A stretch of DNA of 64,000 nt from Nocardioides ferulae. Its GTDB lineage: Bacteria > Actinomycetota > Actinomycetes > Propionibacteriales > Nocardioidaceae. The translations under genes were made by a program, and so were the position numbers. Under the pieces are notes generated by a model, which saw only the letters and a program-made list of their open reading frames with translations, did no database searches and was not told the origin of the DNA. Where the stretch lies: the NCBI RefSeq assembly GCF_003660455.1, contig NZ_QZVR01000007.1, positions 186,001 to 250,000 of the forward strand, in the 5' to 3' direction. Shown in pieces: positions 35,470 through 44,526 of this stretch (position 1 is its first letter; each line of letters starts with the position of its first letter).

Positions 35470-36621
35470 ATGTGGTCACGACTCCGGACGGCACCCGCCC
35501 CACAGCCAGCCGAGGAGGCCTCCCCCGGGCCACGACCGGAGCGTCGCGAGGAGCGGATCGGCCGTGGACTCGGCTGGGCGGCGACCTGGTCGTGGCGCTG
35601 GGTCGGCATCGCGATCGCCGCCTGGCTGCTCGGGTGGCTGGTCGGCGTGCTGTGGGTGGTGGTGCTGCCGGCGTTCCTGGCGCTGATCCTCGCCTCGGTG
35701 CTGAGCCCGGCGACCCGCTGGCTGCGCGAGCGGGCGAGGCTGCCGTGGGCCGCCGCGGCCGGCGTCGTCCTGGTGGGCTCGCTGGGCCTGCTGGTCGGCC
35801 TCGGCGCGGCGATGGCGCCGTTCGTGGGCGGCCAGTGGAGCCAGATCGTGGACGACGCGTGGCAGGGCATCGACCAGCTGCGCGACTGGGCGGCCGAGCG
35901 CGAGCTGGTCACCCAGGAGCAGGTGGACGACGCGCTGGCCGACGCCCGCAGCCGGCTCTCCAGCAGCGCCGGGTCGATCGCCAGCGGTGTACTGACCGGG
36001 GTCAACACCGTCACGAACTGGCTGGTCACGCTGGTGCTGACGCTGGTGCTGACCTTCCTCTACCTCAAGGACGGCCACCGGTTCCCGGGCTGGGTGCGGC
36101 GCACCAGCGGCCCGCGGGCCGGCGTCCACCTCGAGAAGGTGCTCAGCGAGGTGTTCGCGACGCTCGGCGGCTTCGTCCGCACCCAGGCGATCGTCAGCTT
36201 CTTCGACGCGGTGCTGATCGGCGTCGCGCTGGTGGTGATCGGGGTGCCGCTGGCGCTGCCGCTGGCCGTGCTCACCTTCATCGGCGGGTTCGTGCCGATC
36301 CTCGGCGCGTTCGTGGCCGGCGGGCTGGCGGTCCTCGTCGCCCTGGTCTCGGTGGGCTGGGAGGGCGCGCTGATGGTGCTGGCCGCGATCGTCGTGGTCC
36401 AGCAGCTCGAGGGCAACGTGCTCCAGCCGTGGCTGCAGTCGAAGGCGATGCAGCTGCACGCGGGGGTGGTGATCCTGGCCGTGACGCTGGGCTCCACCCT
36501 GTTCGGGGTCGCCGGGGCGTTCCTCGCGGTGCCGGTGGCGGCGATGGCCGCGGTGGTGCTGCGCTACCTCAGCTCTCAGGCCGAGCCGACCCCGCCTGCC
36601 GCAGCGCCGATCAGGCGTTGA
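35470..36621 (+). CDS. AI-2E-family transporter (PerM-like)
   Basis: 383 residues with about eight predicted helices: a pair near residues 43-80 (VGIAIAAWLLGWLVGVLWVV), one at about 95-115, a long soluble loop with helical DDAWQGIDQLRDWAAERE, then a C-terminal bundle with GVPLALPLAVLTFIGGFVP and GNVLQPWLQSKAMQLH, the family signature. Members export small molecules or ions (autoinducer-2, Na+/H+); the substrate here is unknown. Start ATG 35470. The 3' end overlaps dapC by 11 bp. Confidence 0.9.
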   Translation: MWSRLRTAPAPQPAEEASPGPRPERREERIGRGLGWAATWSWRWVGIAIAAWLLGWLVGVLWVVVLPAFLALILASVLSPATRWLRERARLPWAAAAGVVLVGSLGLLVGLGAAMAPFVGGQWSQIVDDAWQGIDQLRDWAAERELVTQEQVDDALADARSRLSSSAGSIASGVLTGVNTVTNWLVTLVLTLVLTFLYLKDGHRFPGWVRRTSGPRAGVHLEKVLSEVFATLGGFVRTQAIVSFFDAVLIGVALVVIGVPLALPLAVLTFIGGFVPILGAFVAGGLAVLVALVSVGWEGALMVLAAIVVVQQLEGNVLQPWLQSKAMQLHAGVVILAVTLGSTLFGVAGAFLAVPVAAMAAVVLRYLSSQAEPTPPAAAPIRR

Positions 36622-37732
36622 GCCGGGCGACCGCCTGCTCGACCCGCTCGTCGGTGGCGGTGAACGCCACCCGCACGTGCTCGTGGCCGGCGCGGCCGTA
36701 GAACGCGCCCGGCGCGACCAGGATGCCGCGGTCGGCGAACCAGGAGACCGTGGTCCAGCAGTCCTCGCCGCGGGTGGCCCACAGATAGAGCGAGGCCTCG
36801 GAGTGGTCGATGCGGAAACCCGCCTCGGCCAAGGCCGGCAGCAGCCGCGCCCGCCGGGCGGCGTACCGGTCGTGCTGCTCGCGGGCGTGGTCGTCGTCGT
36901 CGAGGGCGGCGATCATCGCGGCCTGCTGGGGGCCCGGCATCTGCAGCCCGAGGTTCTTACGGACGGCGAGCAGCTCGCCGACCAGAGCCGGGTCGCCGGC
37001 CACGAACGCGGTGCGATAGCCGGCCATGTTGGAGCGCTTCGAGAGCGAGTGCACCGAGAGGATGCCCTCGAGCGAGCCGCCGTTGGCCTGCGGGTGCAGC
37101 ACCGACATCGGCCCCGGCTCCTCCCAGGCGCACTCGAGGTAGCACTCGTCGGAGACCAGGATCGTGCCGCGCTCACGGCACCAGTCGACGACCTTGCGCA
37201 GGTGCTCGACGGGCAGCACCTGGCCGGTCGGGTTCGACGGCGAGTTCAGCCACAGCAGCGCCGGCGCCTCGGGGCCCAGCGAGGTCAGCGAGTCGGTGGC
37301 GACCGCGCGGGCGCCGCACAGCGCCGCACCCACTTCGTACGTCGGGTAGGCCAGCGCCGGGTAGACGATCAGGTCGCCCGCACCGAGGCCGAGGTGACCG
37401 GGCATCGAGGCGATCAGCTCCTTGGAGCCGATCACCGGCAGCACCCCGTCGAGGCCGAGGCCCACCCCCTCGACACCGTGGTTGCGGGCCAGCCAGTCCA
37501 GGCATGCCTGGCGGGTGTCGGCGCGGCCGATCGTGAGCGGGTAGCCCGGGGAGTCGGCGTCGGCGCGCAGCGCGGCCTGCACCACCTCGGGGGTGGCGTC
37601 GACCGGGGTGCCGACCGAGAGGTCGACGATGCCGCCGGCGTGCGCGCGCGCCCGCTCGGCGTACGAGGTGAGCTTGTCCCAGGGGAAGTCCGGCAGCCGG
37701 CCTGAGACCGAAGGCCGAGACCGCCGAGACAC
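36611..37732 (-). CDS. dapC: Succinyldiaminopimelate aminotransferase
   Basis: 373 residues, PLP-dependent class I/II fold. Converts N-succinyl-2-amino-6-ketopimelate to N-succinyl-LL-DAP with glutamate. Visible: LNSPSNPTGQVL (PLP-contact Asn), VSDECYLECAWEE, and the Schiff-base lysine in SVHSLSKRSNMAGYR. GTG 37732 lies 5 bp after the ferredoxin stop; fdxA-dapC is a conserved actinobacterial pair. With dapD and dapE it supplies meso-DAP for the wall. Confidence 0.92.
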   Translation of the reverse strand: MSRRSRPSVSGRLPDFPWDKLTSYAERARAHAGGIVDLSVGTPVDATPEVVQAALRADADSPGYPLTIGRADTRQACLDWLARNHGVEGVGLGLDGVLPVIGSKELIASMPGHLGLGAGDLIVYPALAYPTYEVGAALCGARAVATDSLTSLGPEAPALLWLNSPSNPTGQVLPVEHLRKVVDWCRERGTILVSDECYLECAWEEPGPMSVLHPQANGGSLEGILSVHSLSKRSNMAGYRTAFVAGDPALVGELLAVRKNLGLQMPGPQQAAMIAALDDDDHAREQHDRYAARRARLLPALAEAGFRIDHSEASLYLWATRGEDCWTTVSWFADRGILVAPGAFYGRAGHEHVRVAFTATDERVEQAVARLNA

Positions 37733-37737
37733 AGGCG

Positions 37738-38067
37738 TCAGTGGTTGTCCTGGTTCTGCGGGGGCAGCGCCGCCACGAACGGGTGGTCCTTGTCGATCTC
37801 GCCCATCTTCGCCGCGCCGCCGGGCGAGCCGAGGTCGTCGAAGAAGTTCACGTTGGCGTCGTAGTAGTCCTTCCACTCCTCCGGCGTGTCGTCTTCGTAG
37901 AAGATCGCCTCGACCGGGCAGACCGGCTCGCAGGCGCCGCAGTCGACGCACTCGTCGGGGTGGATGTAGAGCATCCGCTTGCCCTCGTAGATGCAGTCGA
38001 CGGGGCACTCGTCGACGCAGGCACGGTCCTTGACGTCGACACACGGCTGGGCGATGACGTAGGTCAC
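37738..38067 (-). CDS. fdxA: 7Fe ferredoxin
   Basis: 109 residues. Two cluster motifs: CVDVKDRACVDECPVDC ([3Fe-4S] with neighbouring Cys) and CVDCGACEPVCP ([4Fe-4S]). The long acidic C-terminal extension (about 50 residues, EEWKDYYDANVNFFDD) is typical of the FdxA/FdxC type. Cytosolic electron carrier; partner unknown. The GTG at 38067 follows AGGAGG by 6 bases. Confidence 0.95.
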   Translation of the reverse strand: MTYVIAQPCVDVKDRACVDECPVDCIYEGKRMLYIHPDECVDCGACEPVCPVEAIFYEDDTPEEWKDYYDANVNFFDDLGSPGGAAKMGEIDKDHPFVAALPPQNQDNH

Positions 38068-38126
38068 CAGGTCCTCCTGAGAACGCGGGCGGGAGCGGGT
38101 GCTCACACGAACCCTAGTATCCCGAC

Positions 38127-39119
38127 ATGGCCGAGTTTCCGGTACCCGACATCCCTGAGACCGAGACCCTCGGTGCGCACGGCCTCGGCCCGCACGTCGT
38201 CGGCCAGCGCGTCGTCGTACGCCGGGTGCTGCGGGGCGAGCGCGGACCGACCGGCGGGCCGGCGTTCACCGACCAGCTCGGGGTGTGCCTGGCCTGGGCG
38301 GACGGCTGGTGCGTGGTGCAGCCGGAGTCGGGCGACCCGGTGCGGATCGCGGTCGCCGACATCGTCTCCGGCAAGCCGGTGCCGCCGCGGCCGGCGGTCC
38401 GGCACCGGGTGGGCCCGCGCGAGGCGCAACTGCGCGGCACGGCGCTGTTCCCCGACGTGGTGACCGAGCCGGTGGGCGACTGGCTGCTGCGCACCTGCCC
38501 CGGCGAGACGGCCCGGCGGGCCAACTCGGTGCTGGCGTTCGGGCCGCCGGGCCCGGAGGTGGAGCCGGCCTACGACCGGGTGGTCGCGCACTACCGGGCG
38601 ACGACCGGCCGGCCGATCGCGGCGGTGCTGCCCGGCTCCGACGAGGAGGCACTGTTCCTCTCGCGCGGCTGGGTGGCTGAGAGCAGTGACGCCGACACGG
38701 TGTTCCAGATCGCCGGGGTGGCACGGGCGCTGCGGGCGGCTCGTCGTTCGGTGGTCGGGCGTGCCCCGGTGGTCGAGCTTGCCGAGACGCCGGCGGTCGC
38801 CCGCGCCCCGGTGGTCGAGCTTGCCGAGACCCCCCTGGTCCGCGCGACCATCCACCTCGACGGCACCGAGGCCGCCTCCGGTGTCGCAGCGTACGCCGAG
38901 GACTGGGTGGGCTTCCGCAGCATCGTCGTCGACCCGGCGTACCGCCGTCGTGGCCTGGCTGTGGCGGTGATGGCGGAGCTGCTGGCGTGGGGGGCCGAGC
39001 TGGGGGCGACGACCGCCTATCTGCAGGTGCTCGGCGACAACGAGCCGGCGCTGGCGCTCTACGAGCGGCTGGGTTTCCGCGACCACCACCGCTACCGCTA
39101 CCTGGCTCCGGACGACTAG
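38127..39119 (+). CDS. GNAT-family N-acetyltransferase with repeat-encoded linker
   Basis: 330 residues. The N-terminal 90 residues form an SH3-like beta domain (VVGQRVVVRRVLRGERG). The acetyl-CoA-binding motif is in the C-terminal part: FRSIVVDPAYRRRGLAVAVM and LQVLGDNEPALALYERLGF. Acceptor unknown. Residues about 210-236 contain two copies of VVELAETP, encoded by two 22-bp repeats 42 bp apart and forming a linker before the GNAT strand core. ATG 38127 has TAGTAT (38115-38120) 6 bases upstream, so probably leaderless; divergent from fdxA. Confidence 0.85.
   Translation: MAEFPVPDIPETETLGAHGLGPHVVGQRVVVRRVLRGERGPTGGPAFTDQLGVCLAWADGWCVVQPESGDPVRIAVADIVSGKPVPPRPAVRHRVGPREAQLRGTALFPDVVTEPVGDWLLRTCPGETARRANSVLAFGPPGPEVEPAYDRVVAHYRATTGRPIAAVLPGSDEEALFLSRGWVAESSDADTVFQIAGVARALRAARRSVVGRAPVVELAETPAVARAPVVELAETPLVRATIHLDGTEAASGVAAYAEDWVGFRSIVVDPAYRRRGLAVAVMAELLAWGAELGATTAYLQVLGDNEPALALYERLGFRDHHRYRYLAPDD
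38768..38831. repeat. Dispersed 22-bp repeat, two copies inside the GNAT gene
   Basis: Units at 38768-38789 and 38810-38831 (GGTGGTCGAGC, TTGCCGAGAC), nearly identical. Spacing 42 bp (14 codons), so both are read in the same frame as VVELAETP. Confidence 0.85.
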
Positions 39120-39254
39120 ACCTCCCGACTAGACCTGAGGGCGAAAACCACGGGCGGAGACGACCTTCTCGAAGGAAAGTTGCGCAGCGGTGCAACCGGC
39201 ACTGGGGCCTGGGCGTCAGTCCAGGGCTACGCACCTGTCGAGAAGGAGAGAGCG

Positions 39255-40793
39255 ATGCAGCACGCCACCCTGCACCGTCCGTCGTCGTCCCGTCCCGGTC
39301 GGCTCGCCCCCGCGCGCCCCGTGCCGGCGGCCCGCGCCACGGCGCCCGCCGTCGTCCGCCGGCAGGGCCGGCCCTACCGGCTGCCGGAGGACCCGACCCC
39401 GCTGACCGCGGCGACCACCGACCCGGTGTCGCGGGTGGCGTGGCTGCTGGGCGCGTCGCGCACGCACGGCCCGGACGACCGGTTCGCGACCCGGGAGGGC
39501 TTCCTGCCGGCGCTGCAGGAGGAGGGCATCGCGGTCGACCCGACCCGGCTGAGCCGGTGGGAGTCGGGCCGCGCGCCGGTCCCGGTGGAGGCGCTGGCGG
39601 CGTACGAGCGGCTGCTGCGACTGCCGGCCGGGCGGCTGTCGGTCACGGCGACCGCGGCGCTGCTGAGCCAGGGTCGGGCGGGCGCGCTGGACGCGGAGGC
39701 CGAGGAGGCGCACCGGCGGTTGGACTCGCTGTTCGCTGCGACGCTGGGTGGCGACGCCGCCCCGCAGGCATGGTTGGACCTGGGCGAGGCAGTGACACGG
39801 GGGCCGCGGGTCTATCTGCTGCCGGAGACCTGGGCGCGCGTGTGCGACCTGCTGGCCGACGAGCTGCTGACCGCGCGCGGGCTCGACCTGACCGCCCGCT
39901 TCGAGACGCTGCGGCTGCTGGTCGGGCACGGTCCGGCGACACGGCACGCGGTGAAGGCGATCGGGCGGCTGGTGACCAGCCCGGACGCGGAGTTCGTGGT
40001 GCAGCCGCTGTCGCTGCTGCAGGCGGTCTCGGAGCCGCAGGCCGACGGGCTGCTGTTCAAGCTGCTCGGTGACGTGCCGGGGCACCGGCGGGCCGGGGCG
40101 GCGTGGGCGGTGTCGGCGCGGCTGGCGCAGGGCCGGATCGCCGAGGAGGACCTGCCCCGGGTGGCGGAGCTGGCGGTTCAGATGCTGCAGCGGGCGACCC
40201 GGCCGCTGCACCGGCTGGACGCGCTGGCGCTGCTGGCCCACCTGCCGGCTGAGCTGGCCAGCCTCGCGGGGCTGGACGAGTCCACGAGGACGTGGGTGTC
40301 GGGCTGCCACCGCAGCAAGGAGCTGCACGGCCTGGACGCCGCCCGCACGCTGTCGATGCGCATCGCGGAGCGGGTGCAGCTGGCGACGCCGTCGGTGCGC
40401 GCCGTGGAGCCGGACCGGATGCTGCAGCGGCTGGTGCGCGAGCTGCTGGCGCACACCTCGCCGGAGCGGCGCTACCAGGCCGCGGTGATGCTGGCGGCCA
40501 GCCCCTACCGCCCGCGGCTGGGCGACGAGCTGCTCGCCCTCGCGGCCACCACCCGCGACGAGACGCTGGCCGCGACCGCGCTCACCGGCATGTTCCTGCT
40601 CGCCGACGAGGGCCACCGCGACCAGCTGCTCGAGCTGGGCCTGGGCGACCGGCCGGTGCCGGTGCGCGCTCTGGCGCTGATGGCGCTGGGACAGGTCTCC
40701 GGGGCGCTGTCGGACGCCGAGGTCTCGGCGCTGATGGCGGTCGCCGACGAGCCGGGGCTGGGGGTGGCGGCGCGGCGGGTGCTGGGTGGGTGA
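39255..40793 (+). CDS. XRE-like HTH protein with alpha-solenoid C terminus, paralogue 1
   Basis: 512 residues. After a Pro/Ala-rich N terminus, residues about 45-130 look like an XRE-type DNA-binding domain (GFLPALQEEGIAVDPTRLSR, WESGRAPVPVEALAAYE). The rest is Leu/Ala-rich paired helices resembling HEAT/ARM-like repeats. Probably a transcription regulator with a large protein- or ligand-binding domain. A clear paralogue lies at 52873-54495. The ribosome site GAAGGAGAG precedes ATG 39255. The 135-bp upstream gap has a GTTGC-N8-GCAAC inverted repeat (39179-39196). Confidence 0.75.
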   Translation: MQHATLHRPSSSRPGRLAPARPVPAARATAPAVVRRQGRPYRLPEDPTPLTAATTDPVSRVAWLLGASRTHGPDDRFATREGFLPALQEEGIAVDPTRLSRWESGRAPVPVEALAAYERLLRLPAGRLSVTATAALLSQGRAGALDAEAEEAHRRLDSLFAATLGGDAAPQAWLDLGEAVTRGPRVYLLPETWARVCDLLADELLTARGLDLTARFETLRLLVGHGPATRHAVKAIGRLVTSPDAEFVVQPLSLLQAVSEPQADGLLFKLLGDVPGHRRAGAAWAVSARLAQGRIAEEDLPRVAELAVQMLQRATRPLHRLDALALLAHLPAELASLAGLDESTRTWVSGCHRSKELHGLDAARTLSMRIAERVQLATPSVRAVEPDRMLQRLVRELLAHTSPERRYQAAVMLAASPYRPRLGDELLALAATTRDETLAATALTGMFLLADEGHRDQLLELGLGDRPVPVRALALMALGQVSGALSDAEVSALMAVADEPGLGVAARRVLGG

Positions 40794-40840
40794 CCGGGCG
40801 GTTGGCCGGGGCAACCAGGGGGATGCTGGAATGGGGCACC

Positions 40841-41335
40841 ATGCGCAACCTGCTTCGACTTCCTGCCGTGTCCCTGCTCGCTCTCACCCTGTTCGTGGGG
40901 TGCAGCGGCGACGACGAGAAGGAGCCTGAGGCCGATCCGTCGCCGACGGCCGAGGTTTCACAGGAAGGCCCGGCTCCAGCCCAGGAGCGTGGGTGCAAGG
41001 TCGAGGTCGAGGTGACCGGCACCGTCGAGGCCTCCTGGACCGGAAAGGCGACTGTCCGCTTGTCCGAAGAGGAGCCAACGGCCATCTACCAGGCACAGGA
41101 CGGAGAGTCGTCGATCGCGGTCTACTCGCCGCTGAACGACAACCCTGCCAGCGCGAATGTCACCGTGGGCGACTCCACTTTCACCACCCCGCTCGGCGAC
41201 GACACCGGTCTCGAGGTGGCGGAGGATGGCTCCGGCGCGGCCGTCGCCGCCGACGCGACCGGGATCGACGACAACCAGGTGCGCATCGACGCGGTGTTCG
41301 AGTGCGGCAAGCCTAAGAAGGGCAGCTCAGACTGA
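40841..41335 (+). CDS. Lipoprotein, 164 aa
   Basis: Signal peptide with lipobox LFVGC (lipidated Cys at about residue 21), an acidic linker (DDEKEPEADPSPTAE), then a beta-rich domain with two cysteines (RGCKVEVEV, VFECGKPKK) that may pair. Family not recognised; mycobacterial lipoproteins of the LppX type look loosely similar. ATG 40841 starts the signal peptide; ATG 40824 is also in range. Codon choice is less GC-biased at several positions than in neighbours. Confidence 0.72.
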   Translation: MRNLLRLPAVSLLALTLFVGCSGDDEKEPEADPSPTAEVSQEGPAPAQERGCKVEVEVTGTVEASWTGKATVRLSEEEPTAIYQAQDGESSIAVYSPLNDNPASANVTVGDSTFTTPLGDDTGLEVAEDGSGAAVAADATGIDDNQVRIDAVFECGKPKKGSSD

Positions 41336-41392
41336 GTAGCCACGGCAGCCGACGGGGCGAGAAACGATGCGCCGTGAGTCCCTTCTTGCCGC

Positions 41393-43138
41393 TCAGTTCC
41401 CCTTCGGCGGCTTGCAGATGATGGTGTCCGAGGGGATGTAGGTCGTATTGAAGACCTCCCGGTGGTGCACCTCGTCCTCGCCGTGCTCCCGGAAGACCCG
41501 GGTGACGTCGATGTCGAACCCGCCGTAGCCGGTGTTCGGCATGCAGTTCGGCGTGCGCAGCGTCTGGGTGCCGGGCGAGGTGAAGTTGTAGCGCTCACCG
41601 GTGATCGACTCGATGTCCCAGACCTTCGTGGAGTACATCGTGGCGATGACGGTGCCCTGCGAGCGGCCGGCGCTGGCTATCACCTCGGTGTCGATGAGGA
41701 TGCCGTAGGGGGTGTCGTTCTTGAAGCGGAGGTCGACCGCGCCCCAGGCGACGGTCGCCTCGCGACCCACCGGGTAGCGGTCGATGTAGACTGAGTGCGG
41801 CTTGTGCTCGACGTCCTCGAGCCCGGCGAAGAAGGCGGCGTTGAACAGCGTGGTCGCCATCTGCGAGACCCCACCGCCGAGGTCCTGCACGAAGACCCCG
41901 TTGCTGATGATCGTGCCGGTGGTGAAGCCGTTCTCGGCGGTCCGCTCGCCGACGGTGTCGTTGAGCGAGAACGTCTCCCCCGGCTTCAGCACGGTGCCGT
42001 CGATCAGCTCGGCCGCCCGGCCGATGTTCACGTCGCGGTAGGTCGCCGGCGGGTAGTAGGTGGTGAAGGTCGAGACCTCTTCGCGGATCTTGAGCTGCCG
42101 GGCCTCCTTGGTGGTGAAGTCGGCCTCGGCCACCGTGGCCTCGACCTTCATCTCGCGCTCGCCCTCCGGGCGGGTGACCAGCTCGAGGAGGGTGTCGGCG
42201 ATGTCGGCCGGTCGGTAGGTCACGCCCGGCTTGGACGGGATCACCTTCGGCTTGCCGTCGACCAGCTCCACGGACGCGTCCACCGGAGCGCCCTCCTCGG
42301 CGACCGAGTCGTCGACCAGCGCACGGAGCCGTTTGCGCTTCAGCGAAGGCACCAACCCGCCATTGTCGGGCTTCAACGCGAGCGCCGGCGAGAACTGCTC
42401 GGGGGTGAGCCGCACCGGGGAGTCGCCGAAGCGCAGCGTGACGGCGCCGGAGATCGCCGGGTTGGCGAACTCGTCGACCGCCTTCCGCACGTCGGCCTCG
42501 TCGATCTCGGGGACCGCGTCGACCAGGTCGAGCGCGACGATGCGCTCCTCGCCCTCGGCGAGGAAGGCTGCGGTGAGCGCCTCGCGGGCGGCGTCCTGGT
42601 CGACCTCGAGCCCGAGTCGGGGGTCGGTGACCACGACGCGCGCGCCGTCGAAGCCGACACGGCCGTCGCGAGCGGGGGTGCCGACCTGCTCGTCGAGCGT
42701 GTCGAGCGCGTCGGAGAGCGCGCGCTCGTCGACGGCCACGATGGCCTCGAGATCCTCACCGTCGGTGAAGTGGTCCCACAGCCGGCGCGGGTCCCAGCTG
42801 CGTTCGCCGCCGGCCTCGGCGACGGAGCCCTCGTAGTCGACCTCCAGCCCGGCCTCGTCCGCGGTCAGCGCCACCCGCTCGCCGTCGACGTCGAGGATCA
42901 TCGGCTGCTCGACCCGGTCCGCGAGGCCCCTGCGCAGCTTGGCCTCCGCCTTCTCCGGCGACAGGCCGCCGACGTCGACGCCGGAGATCGTGGTGCCCTC
43001 GGGCACGCCGTCACCGACCACGGCGTACGCCGTGCCCCATCCGCCGCCGACCAGGAGCAACAGCAGGGCGATGACGAAGATGACGGCGCGCCCGCCCTCC
43101 TTCTCGGGGGCGGCGTCGTCGCTCTTCTTCTTCGTCAC
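41393..43138 (-). CDS. VanW-family protein with YoaR-like peptidoglycan-binding domains
   Basis: 581 residues: short basic cytoplasmic start, one membrane helix (AVIFVIALLLLLVGGGWGTAYAV), two YoaR/PG_binding_4-like domains (about 55-330), then a VanW domain (about 370-530: FTTYYPPATYRDVNIGRAAE, GETFSLNDTVGERT, GGGVSQMATTLFNA). Associated with vancomycin-resistance clusters elsewhere, but common in actinobacteria as a wall-linked protein of unknown function. The GTG at 43138 has TAGGAT (minus strand 43150-43145) 6 bases upstream. Confidence 0.88.
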   Translation of the reverse strand: MTKKKSDDAAPEKEGGRAVIFVIALLLLLVGGGWGTAYAVVGDGVPEGTTISGVDVGGLSPEKAEAKLRRGLADRVEQPMILDVDGERVALTADEAGLEVDYEGSVAEAGGERSWDPRRLWDHFTDGEDLEAIVAVDERALSDALDTLDEQVGTPARDGRVGFDGARVVVTDPRLGLEVDQDAAREALTAAFLAEGEERIVALDLVDAVPEIDEADVRKAVDEFANPAISGAVTLRFGDSPVRLTPEQFSPALALKPDNGGLVPSLKRKRLRALVDDSVAEEGAPVDASVELVDGKPKVIPSKPGVTYRPADIADTLLELVTRPEGEREMKVEATVAEADFTTKEARQLKIREEVSTFTTYYPPATYRDVNIGRAAELIDGTVLKPGETFSLNDTVGERTAENGFTTGTIISNGVFVQDLGGGVSQMATTLFNAAFFAGLEDVEHKPHSVYIDRYPVGREATVAWGAVDLRFKNDTPYGILIDTEVIASAGRSQGTVIATMYSTKVWDIESITGERYNFTSPGTQTLRTPNCMPNTGYGGFDIDVTRVFREHGEDEVHHREVFNTTYIPSDTIICKPPKGN

Positions 43139-43147
43139 GACGTCATC

Positions 43148-43510
43148 CTAGGAAGCGGGGGTGTCTGCGCCGGGCTGCACCCGCCGGGGGCGAGACGCGG
43201 TCACGATGCCGGCGACGGTGATCGCGACCGCGGCGGCGAGCAGGGTGTAGCCGCGCCAGTCGGCGGAGATCACATAGTCGCCCTCGGCGCGGGGGGTGGT
43301 CAGCCAGGCGACCATGCTCGCCCAGCCCAGCGCAAACGCGAGCCGGGTCCACCACCCGCGCGGCAAGGCATAGACCGGCACCAGCGTGGCGGCGATCGCG
43401 AGCGGCAGCCCCCAGTCGAGGGCGTGGACTGCGGTGGCGGCGACCCCGACCGCGGCGCCGAGCAGGAGCAGGCCGGCCGCGCAGACGCCGTGGAGGAGGG
43501 CTCGCCCCAC
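43148..43510 (-). CDS. Membrane protein (DUF6113-like)
   Basis: 120 residues with four predicted helices (about 5-25, 29-45, 50-65 and 80-105). Actinobacterial mshB genes are often followed by a membrane protein of this kind (DUF6113); assignment is by position and hydropathy. GTG 43510 lies one base after the mshB stop, so co-translation is likely. The function is unknown and a role with mycothiol is unproven. Confidence 0.68.
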   Translation of the reverse strand: MGRALLHGVCAAGLLLLGAAVGVAATAVHALDWGLPLAIAATLVPVYALPRGWWTRLAFALGWASMVAWLTTPRAEGDYVISADWRGYTLLAAAVAITVAGIVTASRPRRVQPGADTPAS

Positions 43511-43511
43511 C

Positions 43512-44420
43512 TCAGAGGCCGGCGAAGAGGTCGGTCTCGAGACCGTCGGGGCCGAGCGGGCCGAGCTCACCCTTGGCGATCCGGTAGAACTCCAGGCCCC
43601 AGGCGGTGCTGCCGACGTTGTTGGAGAGCGCGAAGAACGGTCCGTCGGTGGTGATCTGGGTGGCGTGGGCGCGCATGGCGGCCATCTTCTGCTCGAAGTA
43701 GTCGGTGGCGTCGACGCCGGCGGCGAGGTCCTCGTCGGCGGTGACGAACGGCGGCAGCGGGCCGTCGGGGTCCATGCCCTCGAAGGTGGTGGTGTCGCCC
43801 GACTCACGAAGCTTGCGCAGTCCGTCGCGCATCCGGCTCTCGCTCATCGCGCTCCAGTAGATCTTGGCGATCTCCCAGGCCTCGCCGAGGTCGCGGCGGT
43901 ACGACGGCACGGCGGCCAGCGAGGCGGCGTACATCGCGACCCGGTGGGCCTGGATGTGGTCGGGGTGGCCGTAGCCGCCGAACTGGTCGTAGGTGACCAG
44001 CACCTGCGGCCGGACCTCGCGGATGATCTCGACCAGATGGTCGGAGGCCTCGGTGAGGTCGGCGCGCCAGAAGGCGTTCTCGTGGATGTCGTCGGCGGCG
44101 ACGGCGTGTCCGTCCTCGTGCCACTTCATGCCGGAGTCGCGGTAGCGCCCGAAGCCGCCGAGGAAGCGGTGGTCGGTGACACCGAGCGCGGCCATGGCCT
44201 CGGCCAGCTCGCCGCGACGGTGCTCGCCGAGCCCGTCGTCGCGGTCGGCGGCCAGGTGCTCGAGCTCGGGCACCAGGATCTCGCCCATCTCACCGGCGGT
44301 GCAGGTGACCAGCGTGACCTGGCGCCCCTCGGCGGCGTACTTCGCCATGGTCGCGCCGTTGCCGATGGTCTCGTCGTCGGGGTGGGCGTGCACGAGCAGC
44401 AGCCGCTGGTCAGAGGTCAT
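43512..44420 (-). CDS. mshB: GlcNAc-Ins deacetylase of mycothiol synthesis
   Basis: 302 residues, LmbE-like PIG-L fold. Deacetylates N-acetylglucosaminyl-inositol (GlcNAc-Ins), the second enzymatic step to mycothiol. Zinc ligands in [16 protein letters not shown] (His13, Asp16) and [12 protein letters not shown]. Length fits MshB; the related Mca amidase is similar, so a swap is possible but less likely given the N- and C-terminal sequence. ATG 44420 has TAGGCT (minus strand 44433-44428) 7 bases upstream. Confidence 0.9.
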   Translation of the reverse strand: MTSDQRLLLVHAHPDDETIGNGATMAKYAAEGRQVTLVTCTAGEMGEILVPELEHLAADRDDGLGEHRRGELAEAMAALGVTDHRFLGGFGRYRDSGMKWHEDGHAVAADDIHENAFWRADLTEASDHLVEIIREVRPQVLVTYDQFGGYGHPDHIQAHRVAMYAASLAAVPSYRRDLGEAWEIAKIYWSAMSESRMRDGLRKLRESGDTTTFEGMDPDGPLPPFVTADEDLAAGVDATDYFEQKMAAMRAHATQITTDGPFFALSNNVGSTAWGLEFYRIAKGELGPLGPDGLETDLFAGL

Positions 44421-44445
44421 GAGCCAGAGCCTATCGACCCCACCC

Positions 44446-44481
44446 GGTGGTCGAGTCGCCGAGAACGCCTCGACAACCACC
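44446..44481. repeat. Dispersed palindromic repeat between mshB and the HNH gene
   Basis: GGTGGTCGAG (44446-44455) and a matching reverse half ending CTCGACAACCACC at 44481 bracket a short centre: a longer palindromic form of the dispersed repeat. It lies in the divergent promoter region. Confidence 0.7.
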
Positions 44482-44526
44482 GCGAACCCCTTCCGCCACC
44501 TGCCCGGGTGAGGTAGAATCGAACAC

